Notes: a model not told the origin generated them from the sequence alone. DNA of 64,000 bases from Angomonas deanei (GCA_903995115.1 LR877147.1:1088001-1152000), one strand, 5' to 3'. Shown: positions 11,586-21,727, counted from the first letter of the stretch. Numbers and translations are program-made.

Positions 11586-12320
11586 TTAGTTTTGAAGATC
11601 GCGGTTGACACGGACGTGCGTCCCGGGGTCATACACGTGTACGTCTAAGCTGTAAACGGTGATGAAATCGCCAATATCGGTTTGAATAGGTGTCCGCTTG
11701 AGAAGCTGGCACGAAGACACAAATTGAGGGACTGTCATCTGGCTGTCGCACAGCTGGTGGATAACCTCGGTCAAAGCGTAAATTGTATTGTCCTGGTATT
11801 CACCTCCTTCGTAATCCTCTACAAGAATACCATTGTCTTGGTACCCTCTGATACAGTCAGGAGTATTTTCAATGATGAGGACCTTGTCGAGAGGACGACC
11901 AAGGGCAGCCAAATCCTTTCGGTATCCTGGTAAACCCGTAAACCATTTGCTGTGGCGGTAAATGCAGTGCGTGACGGCGTTGGACTTGTCAATATTTTCA
12001 ACAATGGCTTGTGCGTAAGCTTTCAGGCCAGCAGTCCACACGACTACCTCCACGCATTTATCTTTGCATAGTTTGAAAAATTCATCCAAACCTGGTCTAG
12101 CGTAAAGCGGACCGCCTCTGGCGTACACCAGGGTTTCATCCAGATCTAGTACTAACACTAATTTTCCGTCAAATTTCGCGTCCTGCACGGGAATAACGAA
12201 TCTTGTGTCGGATTTATTCATGGAAGGGTCACGTCTTCTGTTAGGGCGTCTTCTGGCGGCGCCCTGATATTCCTGCTTGAAGGACTCGCCTCTTATACGT
12301 TGCTTTTGAGCCGCACTCAT
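11586..12320 (-). CDS. FCP1/SCP (NIF)-type HAD phosphatase
   Basis: This is a 244-residue protein starting with the ATG at 12320. After a basic ~45-residue N-terminus, residues ~53-65 read LVLVLDLDETLVYARGG, the DxDx(T/V) signature of the FCP1/SCP/Dullard phosphatases; the first Asp is the phosphoryl acceptor. ARPGLDEFFKLC, VVVWTAGLKAYAQAI, the KDLAALGRPLDKVLIIENTP motif and a conserved acidic YxGG region follow in family order. There is no membrane segment or BRCT domain, so it resembles small CTD phosphatases more than FCP1, TIM50 or Dullard. Its substrate cannot be told from the sequence. It is the first gene of the minus-strand block. Confidence 0.85.
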   Translation of the reverse strand: MSAAQKQRIRGESFKQEYQGAARRRPNRRRDPSMNKSDTRFVIPVQDAKFDGKLVLVLDLDETLVYARGGPLYARPGLDEFFKLCKDKCVEVVVWTAGLKAYAQAIVENIDKSNAVTHCIYRHSKWFTGLPGYRKDLAALGRPLDKVLIIENTPDCIRGYQDNGILVEDYEGGEYQDNTIYALTEVIHQLCDSQMTVPQFVSSCQLLKRTPIQTDIGDFITVYSLDVHVYDPGTHVRVNRDLQN

Positions 12321-13042
12321 TATTTGCGTGTGTGTATATGTCGCTAAAAGTTATCAGCCTTGATTCCAATAGTCCGGATGATTGATTACTTTTCGCAGTT
12401 TTCCTATTCTTCCTTCTCGAGTAACCAGTAGAAGTAAGTGCAATAAACAAACAACAACAAAAAAAAAAAATGGTCTATCTTTTATTCTTAGAATACTATT
12501 GATAACTACTCAAAAAACGAAAGGGGAGGGAAATAGAGGGAAAATAAAACCGAGACAACAATACCAATAATTATTGGTGTCCGTGCAGATTTCCAGGTCT
12601 GGGTCACAATGTGGTATGCATGATTAATTTCTAATTATTTTTTTTTTTTGGTTGTTGCCGCTGTCCTTCGGGGCGCGTTTGCGGGGTGCTGTGCTGGCGT
12701 TGGGCCGCGCCTTGCGCTTCCGGGCAGATGGCGCCGCCCGGCCCCCGTTCCAAGGGGGGTTCGGGGGACCCGCGACCGCCTGGCGCAGGCGCCAAACCGC
12801 AGGCCAACAAGCGCGAAACCGCGACGCGGGGCGGGCCCGCGCCAAGCGCGGCCTCGCCCCCTCATCCCATTCCGAATCCCCCGAAGCGCATCCGATTAGC
12901 CCCCATTTGCTTTCGCCGCTGGTCCGAAGACCCCCTCTTATTTTCCCTCCTTCCCCCAATTCCCCCCTTTCTGCTTCTTTATTTTTTACGACTTTTGTGA
13001 AAGTACACTTCAAATTTAGTACACACACCGATATACAGCAAC
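12321..13042. promoter_or_regulatory. Divergent strand-switch region with GC-rich island
   Basis: Gene orientation flips here: everything to the left is minus, everything to the right is plus. In kinetoplastids such divergent regions are where RNA polymerase II starts both polycistronic units. Positions about 12650-12960 form a conspicuous GC-rich island, by eye far richer in G+C than the AT-rich sequence on either side. It begins right after a T run (12638-12649). Open frames inside it are Arg/Ala/Pro-rich in several frames on both strands, which is what GC-rich non-coding DNA gives, so I do not call a gene. A pyrimidine-rich stretch at 12925-12995 precedes the MOB1 start. Confidence 0.7.
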
Positions 13043-13726
13043 ATGAAATTTCCCGGCAGCAAGCTGTTTGAGAGCGACAAGACGTACAAAGCCAAGAAGA
13101 AGCACAAGGAGGGCACCGAACGATATAATTTGCACAGATTTGCGAGGTCGCTCGTGCGGTCCGGCGATTTAAGTAAAGCAGTACAGGTGCCACCTGGAGC
13201 CGATCTTAATCACTGGCTGTCGGTGCACACGGTCGACTTTTACAATATTACAAATGTGATCTACGGGTCCCTGACGGAATACTGCACCACGTCGACGTGT
13301 CCCGTAATGTCATCGGGTCCACGTTTTGAATATCTCTGGCGAAACCCCCCTACCTATCCGAAAGCCACCAAAGTAAGCGCGCCTGAATACGTCCACCTTC
13401 TGATGGACTGGATTGAAGAGCAAATCAATGACGAGCGGCAGTTTCCCTCCGAAGACAGAAATCCCTACCCCCCGGATTTTCAAGCGAAGGTGAAAAATAT
13501 TTTTCGGCGTCTTTTCAGAATTTACGCGCATGTGTATTACTCTCATTTTTCTACAATTAAGGATCTGCAGGAGGAGTCACACTTAAACACTGGTTTCAAG
13601 CACTTCATGTATTTTGTGTGGGAATTTGACTTAATTCCAAGGGAAGAGCTGACACCCTTGAAGGACCTGCTGATTAATTTAATGGGGCAGAAGGCAAGGG
13701 AAAAACTGGACGTCGGAACTTCATAG
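13043..13726 (+). CDS. MOB1: MOB1/phocein family kinase activator
   Basis: This is a 227-residue protein and the first gene of the plus-strand block. The MOB fold is recognisable throughout: LVRSGDLSKAVQVPPGADLNHWL, then TEYCTTSTCPVMSSGPRFEYLW with the two zinc-binding Cys (C-x4-C), PEYVHLLMDWIEEQI, and RIYAHVYYSHFSTI with the two zinc-binding His (H-x4-H). The conserved NTGFKHFMYFVWEFDLI stretch follows near the C-terminus. MOB1 proteins bind and activate NDR/LATS kinases; in trypanosomes they act in cytokinesis (established for the family). Length and all four zinc ligands are normal, so it looks functional. Confidence 0.93.
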   Translation: MKFPGSKLFESDKTYKAKKKHKEGTERYNLHRFARSLVRSGDLSKAVQVPPGADLNHWLSVHTVDFYNITNVIYGSLTEYCTTSTCPVMSSGPRFEYLWRNPPTYPKATKVSAPEYVHLLMDWIEEQINDERQFPSEDRNPYPPDFQAKVKNIFRRLFRIYAHVYYSHFSTIKDLQEESHLNTGFKHFMYFVWEFDLIPREELTPLKDLLINLMGQKAREKLDVGTS

Positions 13727-15072
13727 TATGCAAAAGTGACAGGGCTGCACCCAAACTGCTTTTGAATTTGCAAGCATCCACCCCGTCTACACAAACATCG
13801 GTGCTTTTTTTTTTTTTTTTTTTGTTGTTGTTAATATGTATGTTTTCCTGGTTGCCGGTTTTTCTTCCTTTTTTTTTTTTTTTAGTTGTTGTCGTTACTG
13901 TGTTGTTCTCATATTTATTTTATATCTTTCTATTATTTGTGCAATATGTTTGCTTGCTTTTCTGAAATTGACTTCAATGCCTTTTTAATTTTTTTTCCCC
14001 CCTCTTATCTTGTTCGGCTAAAATTTAAGCGTGCGAGAGTGCCGTCTTTCTTCCGGTCAAACAGTTTCGAGAGGAAGATCCACATAAAATTACTGTTGAT
14101 TTAACGAGGGGACCAACCAAAGGGAATTACTAAGAGCAACTGCGAGGCCAGACAGCGGAGATAAAGCGGTACAGTCGACTTCTGATACCGACGTCTATTA
14201 TTGGACATCGGTTTTTACAACATACCAAATAATATATACTATATGCTACACCAGGAGCACGCTTGACAATATTTTTCCCCCCGCAGAAGAACCACATGAG
14301 TTAGTCGCCGTGGATATTTCTACTTTCCATCAAGCTGGATTGTCAGGTATTCAATTTTTTTTTTTTTGTAGGATTGTGTTTCGGAACCGTGAGCTCGGCC
14401 GACACCCCTGAGGGCCCTACCTTTTTGATTTAAAGGGAAGGATCGGAGGGGAAAACTGGAAATTATTTTAGCATCTAGGAGCGGTCCCCAATTTGCTTTT
14501 GGATTTTGCAAGCACCTGGTCAATCGGTTTCGGTGTCTCGCCCAGACATCCGTACGGACCGTCGCAGTATTTTTTTTTTGTTGCGCTCGCGTCTTGTTTG
14601 TATTTTACTGCACGTTTATTATTGGCAGGGAACAATCCCTGTCGCCATTTTTTTTTTTTTACGTGTTTTCTGACTCCTCCCGCGTGTGTTCCGCTCTCCG
14701 AGAGTTTTTAAAAATTGTCCAACTAGCTGGACATTAAACTAATTAGGTGGACGAGCACAATAATGTAACAGCTAATACATACTCATACAAACGAGGTCTT
14801 TTTTTTTTTTTTTTACTTCATTCCTTTCGGTTTTGTTTATTGACGAACGTTTGGCGTGGTTATTTTTGTCTAAATTTTTGTTTTGTGTTTGTTTATCATT
14901 GTTGCTGTTCCACCTTTAATATATTTCTTTCCTATCGTAATTTATTTCATATATTTTTTTCCCCCTCTCTTCTCTCACTATAGCTAAAAAGTCCTCTGAA
15001 AACAAGCAAAAGGCTTTTTAAAATTGAACATTTTCTTTTTCTTTGTTTGTCAATATCTTTTTTTGCACGAAA
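13727..15072. other. Long intergenic region, poly-T rich, function unknown
   Basis: This is about 1.35 kb without a convincing gene. It has several T runs (for example 13805-13823, 13869-13883, 14355-14367, 14649-14660, 14799-14814). Two short similar segments occur at about 13755-13778 and 14490-14513, both containing a TGCTTTTG core followed by TTTGCAAGCA. An imperfect hairpin at 14189-14212 is followed by TTTTT. No spliced-leader, tRNA or snRNA sequence is recognisable, although a short non-coding RNA cannot be excluded. Confidence 0.45.
14189..14212 (+). other. Small hairpin followed by T5
   Basis: CCGACGTC and GACATCGG can pair over 8 positions (one G-T wobble) around an 8-nt loop, directly followed by TTTTT. 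It lies alone in a long gene-free stretch. It could be the end of a short Pol III transcript or chance; there is no other support. Confidence 0.25.
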
Positions 15073-17451
15073 ATGGACGAAAAACTTATAGATTCGTTGA
15101 ATAACCGCATTTCACAGCTGGAGGGGGAGGTTAGATCGACCAAGGAGGAATTATACAAAAAGAGGGATGAATGTGACAACGTGAGGCGGGAGATGGAGTG
15201 CCTGACGAAAGACGCACATAGCGTCGTGGCGCAATGGGAAAAAGAAACCAAAAAATACCGTCAGAAAAACGAAGTCAGCGAGAAAAAATTACAAGAAGTA
15301 AGTGACCTCCTGGAATCCCAGACAAAATCCAACGTCGAACTTGAGAAAAAAATAAAATCCTACGGAGAGTTAATTGCGGAGTATTCTTCTTCGGCCGAGA
15401 TTACGAATAAAGAATTTTTAGAGTGCAGAGAGGCGAAGGAACAACTGGAGAAGCAGGTTGAGAAGTTGGCGGAAAAGGTTAAGGATTATGAAAGTATATC
15501 TGCCGGCTTTCAAGAAAAATTTATGGAATTTGACAACGAAAAAAATGAGCACCTGTCCGAAATCAACCAGCTTAGAGAAGTGACGGCGGATGTAGAAGAA
15601 AAAAATGCTAGTTTGACCACCGAAAAGGAGGAGTACCGTTCACAGGCAGAAGCGCTGTTGTCGCGAGTCGAAAGTCTAAAAGACGAGATTGCCTCCCTGA
15701 AGGCGAATGGGGAACAAACCGAGACCGAATTGAAAAAATATCAAGCGGAATCAGAATTATTCTCTCGTAACAACGGCGACCTCCAAAATATTATTGGGCA
15801 ACAGCTAACCGTGATTGCCGGCCTGGAGAGTGATTTGGCGGAGGCGAAGGACTCTGACGAAATGCAAAGGAAAATCGTGAGTGAGCTGTCTGCGGCGCTC
15901 GAGGATTCGAAGAAAGAAAATGAACTTCTTTTGGAGCGGTCTGTTTCTCTCGCCTCGGAGTTGGAGGCGGTGAAGGAGTGCTATCAAAGTGTGTTAAACG
16001 AAATCAATGATGTGAAAGCGACTTCCGAGAATAATGCAACGGCTCTTTCTACGGAGCTGTCCGTGAACAAGGCGGCACTCAAAGACGCAAAAGAAGAACT
16101 TGAAAGCGCGCTGGCTTCTGTGACGCATCTGCTCAACGAAAAAATAAGCCTTGAGAGGCAGAATTTATCTCTACTCGAGCGGGTCGAACGCAAAGCGTGT
16201 GAATTGGACAATCTTGAATACATTTTTGTATTCCGGAATAATTTGTTTAAATCCTGCACACACAGCTATCAGGGTTCTTTAAAGTCGTTTACAAAGTTAT
16301 CCGCCAATCATGAAGAATTGTCCGTGTCGTTTAAAAATTTACAGGATAATTTTCAGAATATTTCAAAGAATTTGGATGAGTCTACCGCAACGTTGAACGA
16401 AAGGGACGCCACCATCACGAATTTAAGGGAAAGCATCCAGGAAGAAAAATCAACCAAAGAACAGCTGCAAGGCGAGGTGAAAATGCTCAAGGATGACAAT
16501 GAGTACCTGAAGAATCAAGTGGATTCAATGCGAAAAGAATTGATGCAAATTGACGAGTTGGTTGCCTCCGACCTTAATAATCTCCGTGAGGAATATGAAA
16601 ATTCCAAAAACGAGAACGAAAACTTGCAAAAAGAGGTCATTTCTTTGGTGAAGAAGAACGAAGAGTATTTATCCACGATAAATTTTCAGGAGACCCAAAT
16701 AAGTGCCGCAACAGCTGAAAACGCTGCGTTGTCTGACACGCTTGCTTCAGCGGAAAACGAATTGACTGCGGTTCTGAAAGAACGGGATTCCCTTTTAGGC
16801 GAATTACAAAAATGCAAGTTGGAAATAGATTCCGTGTCGGAGCAGATGCGAAAGGTAGAATCCGCTAAGGAGACTGCACTGTCGAAAATTAATTCCCTAG
16901 AAGATCACATTCGCCACCAGGAGACCACCATTAAATTAATCGCCGCGGACAAGAAACGGGACGGGGATGCTCTTCGGGAACGGTTGAACGCTTCTATTGA
17001 TGAATGCGAGAGCCTTAAAAACACGAATCGGTTGCTCCAGGAGAAGCAGAGTAAATTACTGGAAGAAGTCAAGGAAAGATGCAGTAAAGATGCGGCAACG
17101 ATAAAAGATCTTTTGAGTCAGCAAGATGATATTGTTGAAAAATACAACACACTCCACGCCTCTTACTGTGCTCGTCGAGAAGGGGACGACTCCAGAAAGG
17201 CAGATAATCTTCAGGCTTCCCTTTTGGCTCTTCAAGAGGAGAATTCGCGGAAAATGAGCGAGTTTAAGAAATTATACGAGCTCTCCGTATTTCAAGAGGC
17301 GGAACTAGAAAAACAACGACGACAGAATGAGACGTTAAAGAAAAGTGTCGCGGCACTCATTGGTGCCTCGAAGGATACGCGCATCCAGGAACGGTTAAAT
17401 ACGACGGAAGGTCCTCTTCGCCACCCTAGAAAGAGGCCGTTAGAAAGCTAA
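15073..17451 (+). CDS. Large coiled-coil protein, function unknown
   Basis: This is a 792-residue protein. I use the ATG at 15073 (MDEKLIDSLNNR); the frame extends upstream only through a TTG and the poly-T leader. Almost the whole length is Glu/Lys/Leu-rich heptad sequence without a catalytic motif. The coil is briefly interrupted around residue 390-405 by YIFVFRNNLFKSC. The C-terminal ~20 residues are basic and Pro-containing. Such proteins are common in the kinetoplastid flagellum, basal body, cytoskeleton and Golgi, but nothing in the sequence decides among these. The neighbouring gene is also coiled coil. Confidence 0.85.
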   Translation: MDEKLIDSLNNRISQLEGEVRSTKEELYKKRDECDNVRREMECLTKDAHSVVAQWEKETKKYRQKNEVSEKKLQEVSDLLESQTKSNVELEKKIKSYGELIAEYSSSAEITNKEFLECREAKEQLEKQVEKLAEKVKDYESISAGFQEKFMEFDNEKNEHLSEINQLREVTADVEEKNASLTTEKEEYRSQAEALLSRVESLKDEIASLKANGEQTETELKKYQAESELFSRNNGDLQNIIGQQLTVIAGLESDLAEAKDSDEMQRKIVSELSAALEDSKKENELLLERSVSLASELEAVKECYQSVLNEINDVKATSENNATALSTELSVNKAALKDAKEELESALASVTHLLNEKISLERQNLSLLERVERKACELDNLEYIFVFRNNLFKSCTHSYQGSLKSFTKLSANHEELSVSFKNLQDNFQNISKNLDESTATLNERDATITNLRESIQEEKSTKEQLQGEVKMLKDDNEYLKNQVDSMRKELMQIDELVASDLNNLREEYENSKNENENLQKEVISLVKKNEEYLSTINFQETQISAATAENAALSDTLASAENELTAVLKERDSLLGELQKCKLEIDSVSEQMRKVESAKETALSKINSLEDHIRHQETTIKLIAADKKRDGDALRERLNASIDECESLKNTNRLLQEKQSKLLEEVKERCSKDAATIKDLLSQQDDIVEKYNTLHASYCARREGDDSRKADNLQASLLALQEENSRKMSEFKKLYELSVFQEAELEKQRRQNETLKKSVAALIGASKDTRIQERLNTTEGPLRHPRKRPLES

Positions 17452-17711
17452 GATTCGTCGCTTTTTTTTTTTTTTTGTTGTTTTTACTCCCTTGATTTTT
17501 TTTTTTTCTCTGGTTTCCACGACCCTAATAGATATAGATAATGTTAGACTAAATATATTTCATTTGACGTACAATTCTGTTCCGTTTGCTGTCGCCGTTC
17601 CCTCTGTCTTTATCAGTTGGATGCGCTACTCAATGCCAGGTAATGACATTTCCTTTGCTCTCTCTTTTTTTTTTTCCCCCTCTTTTTTTGATCAGCCTCA
17701 TTTCTCTCGCC

Positions 17712-18650
17712 ATGATCCACGGTGAAGTATCGTACACGGAAAAGTGTGCCGAGCTAGATAATTTATTGAGACGCCATTATGTACACAAAGAGACCAAACA
17801 GAGGAGTCTGGAGAGAAAGCTAGAAGAGGAACGCCAGCGAAGTGCGTTGCTACAAGCCCTAGTGGAGGATCTCAGGGCCCAGCTGGAGTGTCTTCTTCGC
17901 GACCGGAAACAACAGTTGTCGCTTGAGGAGTGGAGGAGAAGCACCACTCTGGAGCTGGACAGGAAGCTCTCCCTGGTAGATGAAAAAGTGACAGAGCTGA
18001 AGGGGAGTATTTTCGCGCAGAAGGAAAACGAGGCGGCGCTCCTCAGCATCCAGGAGAACATCAATAAGGCTCGACAGAGTTTTTCAGCCGAAGTCGAAAC
18101 AACTCGCTCCCAGTTGACCGACGACATCAACAGAGCGAAAAACGCGGAACGGATTCGGCGGGACGAGCACCAGAAAATGCTGGAGGACACGGAAAAGGAG
18201 CGGCAGCGTATGCTCCGTTTGCTTTCTGTAGAGAATCAAATGCTGAATCTCATCCTGCTTGAGTCAGCGGCTCGTGCCGCCGTGGCAGACGCGGAACGAG
18301 ACGATAGCGTGAGACTGTACCAATACCACAACCAACGTTTACACAGGTGGTGTACCGACATGGCAAGGAACAACAATGCACTTCAGGCTCAAAGCAAGGA
18401 ATGCATTCTCCGCGAGAAGAAGGCCCACATCCAATTAAATGAGGAGAAAAACAGACTACTAGATTGTACTAGAATTCTTTTAGAAAAGAGGGAGGAGTTT
18501 TCGGCGGAGGTGGAATCGATCCTCTACGACGTGCAAGCGCTGCTGACGTCAGACGGACGACGCCTCCCCACGCGTGACTTCAGTTCCCTCCAGGCGGCGA
18601 AGGAGGCGTTGTGCCGCTTCGTCAGCACGCTGCCCGAACCATCTAGATGA
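17712..18650 (+). CDS. Coiled-coil protein, function unknown
   Basis: This is a 312-residue protein. I place the start at the ATG at 17712 (MIHGEVSYTEKC), because the ~40 residues upstream of it in the same frame translate a pyrimidine-rich leader (Phe/Ser/Pro only). Residues ~15-280 are Arg/Glu-rich helix with heptads, for example LERKLEEERQRSALLQALVE. The last 30 residues are less charged. No enzymatic or targeting motif is visible. It follows another coiled-coil gene on the same strand by 260 nt that contain T-rich tracts. Confidence 0.8.
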   Translation: MIHGEVSYTEKCAELDNLLRRHYVHKETKQRSLERKLEEERQRSALLQALVEDLRAQLECLLRDRKQQLSLEEWRRSTTLELDRKLSLVDEKVTELKGSIFAQKENEAALLSIQENINKARQSFSAEVETTRSQLTDDINRAKNAERIRRDEHQKMLEDTEKERQRMLRLLSVENQMLNLILLESAARAAVADAERDDSVRLYQYHNQRLHRWCTDMARNNNALQAQSKECILREKKAHIQLNEEKNRLLDCTRILLEKREEFSAEVESILYDVQALLTSDGRRLPTRDFSSLQAAKEALCRFVSTLPEPSR

Positions 18651-18857
18651 CCGACGGGAACAAATATTTGTATGCTCAATGCTATTTTTATTGTATTATT
18701 ATTACTATCCGTTTCTTTTTTCCCCCTGAACATAAAAGCACTTCCCTTTCGCTAAAAGGTGCGTTGGACATGCACGAGGGGTATTTCACCTATCGTTGAC
18801 CTCATCATCCACCCTCTCCTCCCCCCCTTCTCTCTCCCCCAAGTAAATCACCGACCC

Positions 18858-19784
18858 ATGGCGTATCGAAAGAAGGCCCCCGCCACAAAGTCACTGTCCC
18901 TTACTCAACAGCTGGCCAAAGTCGTCAACCTATCTGCTTCAAAGACACCGTTTCAAGTGCACAATGCCCTAGCGCTGCTCACACAGATGAAGAAGCACGA
19001 CGAGGAATGCTTTGCGAGCTTCGAGAAGAGGGCGGCGGTGCAGAACTTTATCCCGTCGTGGATTATCAAGGACGGCGACTTGAAGAAGAACGCCAGCGTG
19101 TACACTTTACCGCTCCCAAAACACTACATCGACCCCAGCGACTCGGACGAGGTGCTGGAGCATCGAAAGTTTTATCACGAGAGTGCTTTAAAGGATAGCA
19201 AATCGCCCCCACAGACCAAGTACCACCCCCGTTGTGGACTCACAGGTTTGTTTTTTTCTAGAGAGGAAGTTGTGGACAATCTTCAGGCGGCTGCCTATAA
19301 TCTTAACTTCACCTCCCCCTTCTGGATTCACTCGTCTCACCCGTCCCTGGAGTCCAAGTACCTGAAGGTGAAGGGCGGCAGCGAGTCAATTTGCATTGGG
19401 CTGACTTCTAGTGTTATTAGTGTGGAGGATATCGAACCATTCGACCACAGCCTACTGCACCACACCCTCCACTCCAAATCCCTCGCCAGCGCAGCCAAAG
19501 ACGCGCCTGCCGGCATGAACGCAATCTCTGGTTATGTGTCAGAAAACCCATTTTTTAAAACGCTCCCCCTTAACGGTCTGTGGTTAACGCACGATCAAGT
19601 CCTGGCCAACAACCTTAAGATTAACATGAAGAAGAAGCGTAAACCAGGGGAAGGCCCGCTGCACTTGGCGGAAACTGAGCAGTGGGAGCTGTACAACGCG
19701 GACCAACTCGTGGTACCCGGCCGCCTCGGACTGCGACAGTGCGTTCCCCAGCCAGAAAGCTCCGGCATTTTTGAAAAGGTGTGA
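18858..19784 (+). CDS. Hypothetical protein, possibly mitochondrial
   Basis: This is a 308-residue protein beginning MAYRKKAPATKSLSLTQQL. The start at 18858 follows a pyrimidine run and a CAAG acceptor-like site, and the longer frame upstream only reads that leader. The N-terminus is basic, hydroxylated and free of acids for about 50 residues, compatible with mitochondrial import. The rest is a mixed globular sequence with many His and Pro and no motif I recognise. It lies among genes that look mitochondrial (20012, 21049), so a kinetoplastid-specific mitochondrial factor, for example of the ribosome, is possible but unproven. Confidence 0.75.
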   Translation: MAYRKKAPATKSLSLTQQLAKVVNLSASKTPFQVHNALALLTQMKKHDEECFASFEKRAAVQNFIPSWIIKDGDLKKNASVYTLPLPKHYIDPSDSDEVLEHRKFYHESALKDSKSPPQTKYHPRCGLTGLFFSREEVVDNLQAAAYNLNFTSPFWIHSSHPSLESKYLKVKGGSESICIGLTSSVISVEDIEPFDHSLLHHTLHSKSLASAAKDAPAGMNAISGYVSENPFFKTLPLNGLWLTHDQVLANNLKINMKKKRKPGEGPLHLAETEQWELYNADQLVVPGRLGLRQCVPQPESSGIFEKV

Positions 19785-20011
19785 TCCATCCCCCCTTTTT
19801 TTTTACCCCTCATACATACAGTGCATCAAACATAGATTTTTGGAGAAAAGCGTTTCTTTGCTAGAACAATAGTCACGAGTTTTGCCCACCACCCCCTTTC
19901 AACTGCGTGCCTCCGTTTGCTTTTAGTTGTTTTCCCCCTCGATACGCTCCTTCTCCCCCCTCCGCTTCTGCTAGCCGTTTTTGCTGCGTGACGTCCACAA
20001 TATTTGAAAAC

Positions 20012-20887
20012 ATGGATTCATTTATTAACGGAAGCATCGCGTATTGCTCGAGCGTGTTCACCGTTTTCGCGCTGTACCCCTATCGCGACTTTGTGAAGCA
20101 ATTTGACCTCGACTCCTTTCGAAAGCTGAATTATGTCAATTTTGCCAAATATCGTTATCGAGGCATGCTAGAAAACCCGTCGCAGCCTTTACTGCTCGCC
20201 GCCCCGCAAGGCTTCCTTTATTTCGGTTATGTGCTGGGCGGGGGAAATGTGCTGGGCGCCCTTTTGGGGGGAGTGCTGCATGGTAATGCGAAGATGTGCG
20301 TCGCCACGGTTGCGAGGCGGATGAGCGGCGGGGATGCCCGCTATAGGGGTATCGAAAATAAGGGATATTCCTCCATCGCCAACTGTGTGATGAAAAGTGG
20401 AAAACACTTTGGATTCTTTTCATTTTTCGCCGGCGGTGCAGCGGCCTCTTTAATTTCCATGCTGTGGCACGGCAGCACGTTGGTAATGCTCCAGCGGTCC
20501 TACAGTGGGGAGGGGTTCTTCTCCAATACGTTTTCTGCGTTTTCGGCCCACGCCTTCATGACGTTCCTTACGACCCCTGTCCGGAATGTGTTTCGCTCGT
20601 CCCTCAGTTCGGTGGAGCGGTCGGGTGGGGTGAAGTCTGCTCAGGCGTACATACTGGGGGAGGGGGCCATCTTTAGGGAGGCGGTGTCCGTGGGTAAAAA
20701 TGCCTTTTTCTCCGGAGAAATCCGCTTTTTCCTAAACGGTGTTTTACAGACCACTTTCAAAACCTCCGTCCCGTTTGCTGTGACGTATGGCATTTTCAAG
20801 TGGGCGGGTGGCTCCATCGGCTACCCAGGGAACCGTGGCCCCTCCCATCTACACCCCCGCAGGAGTATGCTGCGTACACATTATTAA
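20012..20887 (+). CDS. Membrane protein, possibly divergent mitochondrial-carrier-like
   Basis: This is a 291-residue protein with the start chosen at the ATG at 20012 (MDSFINGSIAYCSSVFTVFA). The upstream in-frame stretch is pyrimidine leader. Several hydrophobic glycine-rich segments are visible (about residues 8-22, 68-92, 130-155, 175-200 and 245-265), with basic loops between them. The pattern YPYRDFVKQ after the first segment recalls the PxD/ExxK/R motif at the end of odd helices in mitochondrial carriers, but the repeats are too degraded for a firm call. A kinetoplastid-specific inner-membrane protein is equally possible. Confidence 0.6.
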   Translation: MDSFINGSIAYCSSVFTVFALYPYRDFVKQFDLDSFRKLNYVNFAKYRYRGMLENPSQPLLLAAPQGFLYFGYVLGGGNVLGALLGGVLHGNAKMCVATVARRMSGGDARYRGIENKGYSSIANCVMKSGKHFGFFSFFAGGAAASLISMLWHGSTLVMLQRSYSGEGFFSNTFSAFSAHAFMTFLTTPVRNVFRSSLSSVERSGGVKSAQAYILGEGAIFREAVSVGKNAFFSGEIRFFLNGVLQTTFKTSVPFAVTYGIFKWAGGSIGYPGNRGPSHLHPRRSMLRTHY

Positions 20888-21048
20888 ACCACCACTGTGA
20901 TCCAATGCTGCGTAACCTGTTTTTTCTCTTCTTTTTTTTTTTTATAAAAGCTTCTTTCCCCCTTCCTTCATGGCGCCGCTCCACAATTCTTCTCTCTCTC
21001 TTTTACCGGTTAATCTTGCCAAGTTATTGTTTTTTCTTTTTTTATCAA

Positions 21049-21408
21049 ATGCTGCGCCGTTCTTTGGTTCGCGCTCAGGTGAGCAAGGCCCCCGCACGCC
21101 CCGGTCCCACCCTGTACGGTTGGGGGCGCTCCGTGCAGAAGCGTCGTCTCGAGTATGAAGCTACCGAGTCTACTTACCACAAGCGTGACTTCAACAAGAC
21201 TTGGGATGTAGCCGGCGTAGAACAGCGTTATTCGGACTTTATGCAGGTTCGCACCTACTTCTCCATCGGGTCTCGCTGGGGAACTTGGCTCTACAACATG
21301 TCCCAATTCTACGTGCTGTCCCTCTTCCCCATCTTTGCCTTCATGCACTTCTTCCACAAGGCGAATGAGATCTATGACGACAGCATTCGCAAGGCTGCAT
21401 GGTGGTAA
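21049..21408 (+). CDS. Small mitochondrial inner-membrane protein, respiratory-subunit-like
   Basis: This is a 119-residue protein (ATG at 21049, immediately after a T-rich leader ending TATCAA). The first ~20 residues are a classic presequence: MLRRSLVRAQVSKAPARPGP, basic with no acids. A single membrane segment follows at about residues 80-100 (TWLYNMSQFYVLSLFPIFAF), then a short charged tail ending KAAWW. Codon use is strongly biased to C/T-ending codons such as CGT and ACC, more so than in most neighbours, implying high expression. Size and layout suggest a subunit of cytochrome oxidase or ATP synthase peculiar to kinetoplastids; which one I cannot say. Confidence 0.75.
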   Translation: MLRRSLVRAQVSKAPARPGPTLYGWGRSVQKRRLEYEATESTYHKRDFNKTWDVAGVEQRYSDFMQVRTYFSIGSRWGTWLYNMSQFYVLSLFPIFAFMHFFHKANEIYDDSIRKAAWW

Positions 21409-21727
21409 TACTGCCGAGTATCGTCGTTAGTAGAGGAAAAGGAAGCACAGTTTGTGTACTTCCTGATTAGTGATTAAAGCCTTAAGTACATTAACTTTTT
21501 TTTTTAAAAAAACTAGTAGCATTTTTATTCTTCATTTTTTCCTTTCTTTTAAGGGTAGCATAAAAAAGCAAAACATCAACTACAAAACAACATATCGTAA
21601 TGTAACTCATTCCTCCCTCCTTTTTGCTTCCTTTCCCACTGTTTCACCTACGTTTTCCTCTCTCTCACCCTTTTTTCTTTCTTTTCTTTCTGTCCAGTAT
21701 CTACTACTAAAGGGGCACCGCATCCGA
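21409..21727. other. Intergenic region
   Basis: No gene is seen. The stretch 21609-21698 is a long pyrimidine-rich tract leading to a CCAG at about 21695-21698, which is a good trans-splice acceptor candidate for the ARL2 gene at 21728. Confidence 0.5.

Noticed and set aside
12624-13193. Arg/Ala/Pro-rich frames in the GC island on both strands
   Set aside because: Several frames are open at once with similar composition, typical of GC-rich non-coding DNA, and none shows a domain.
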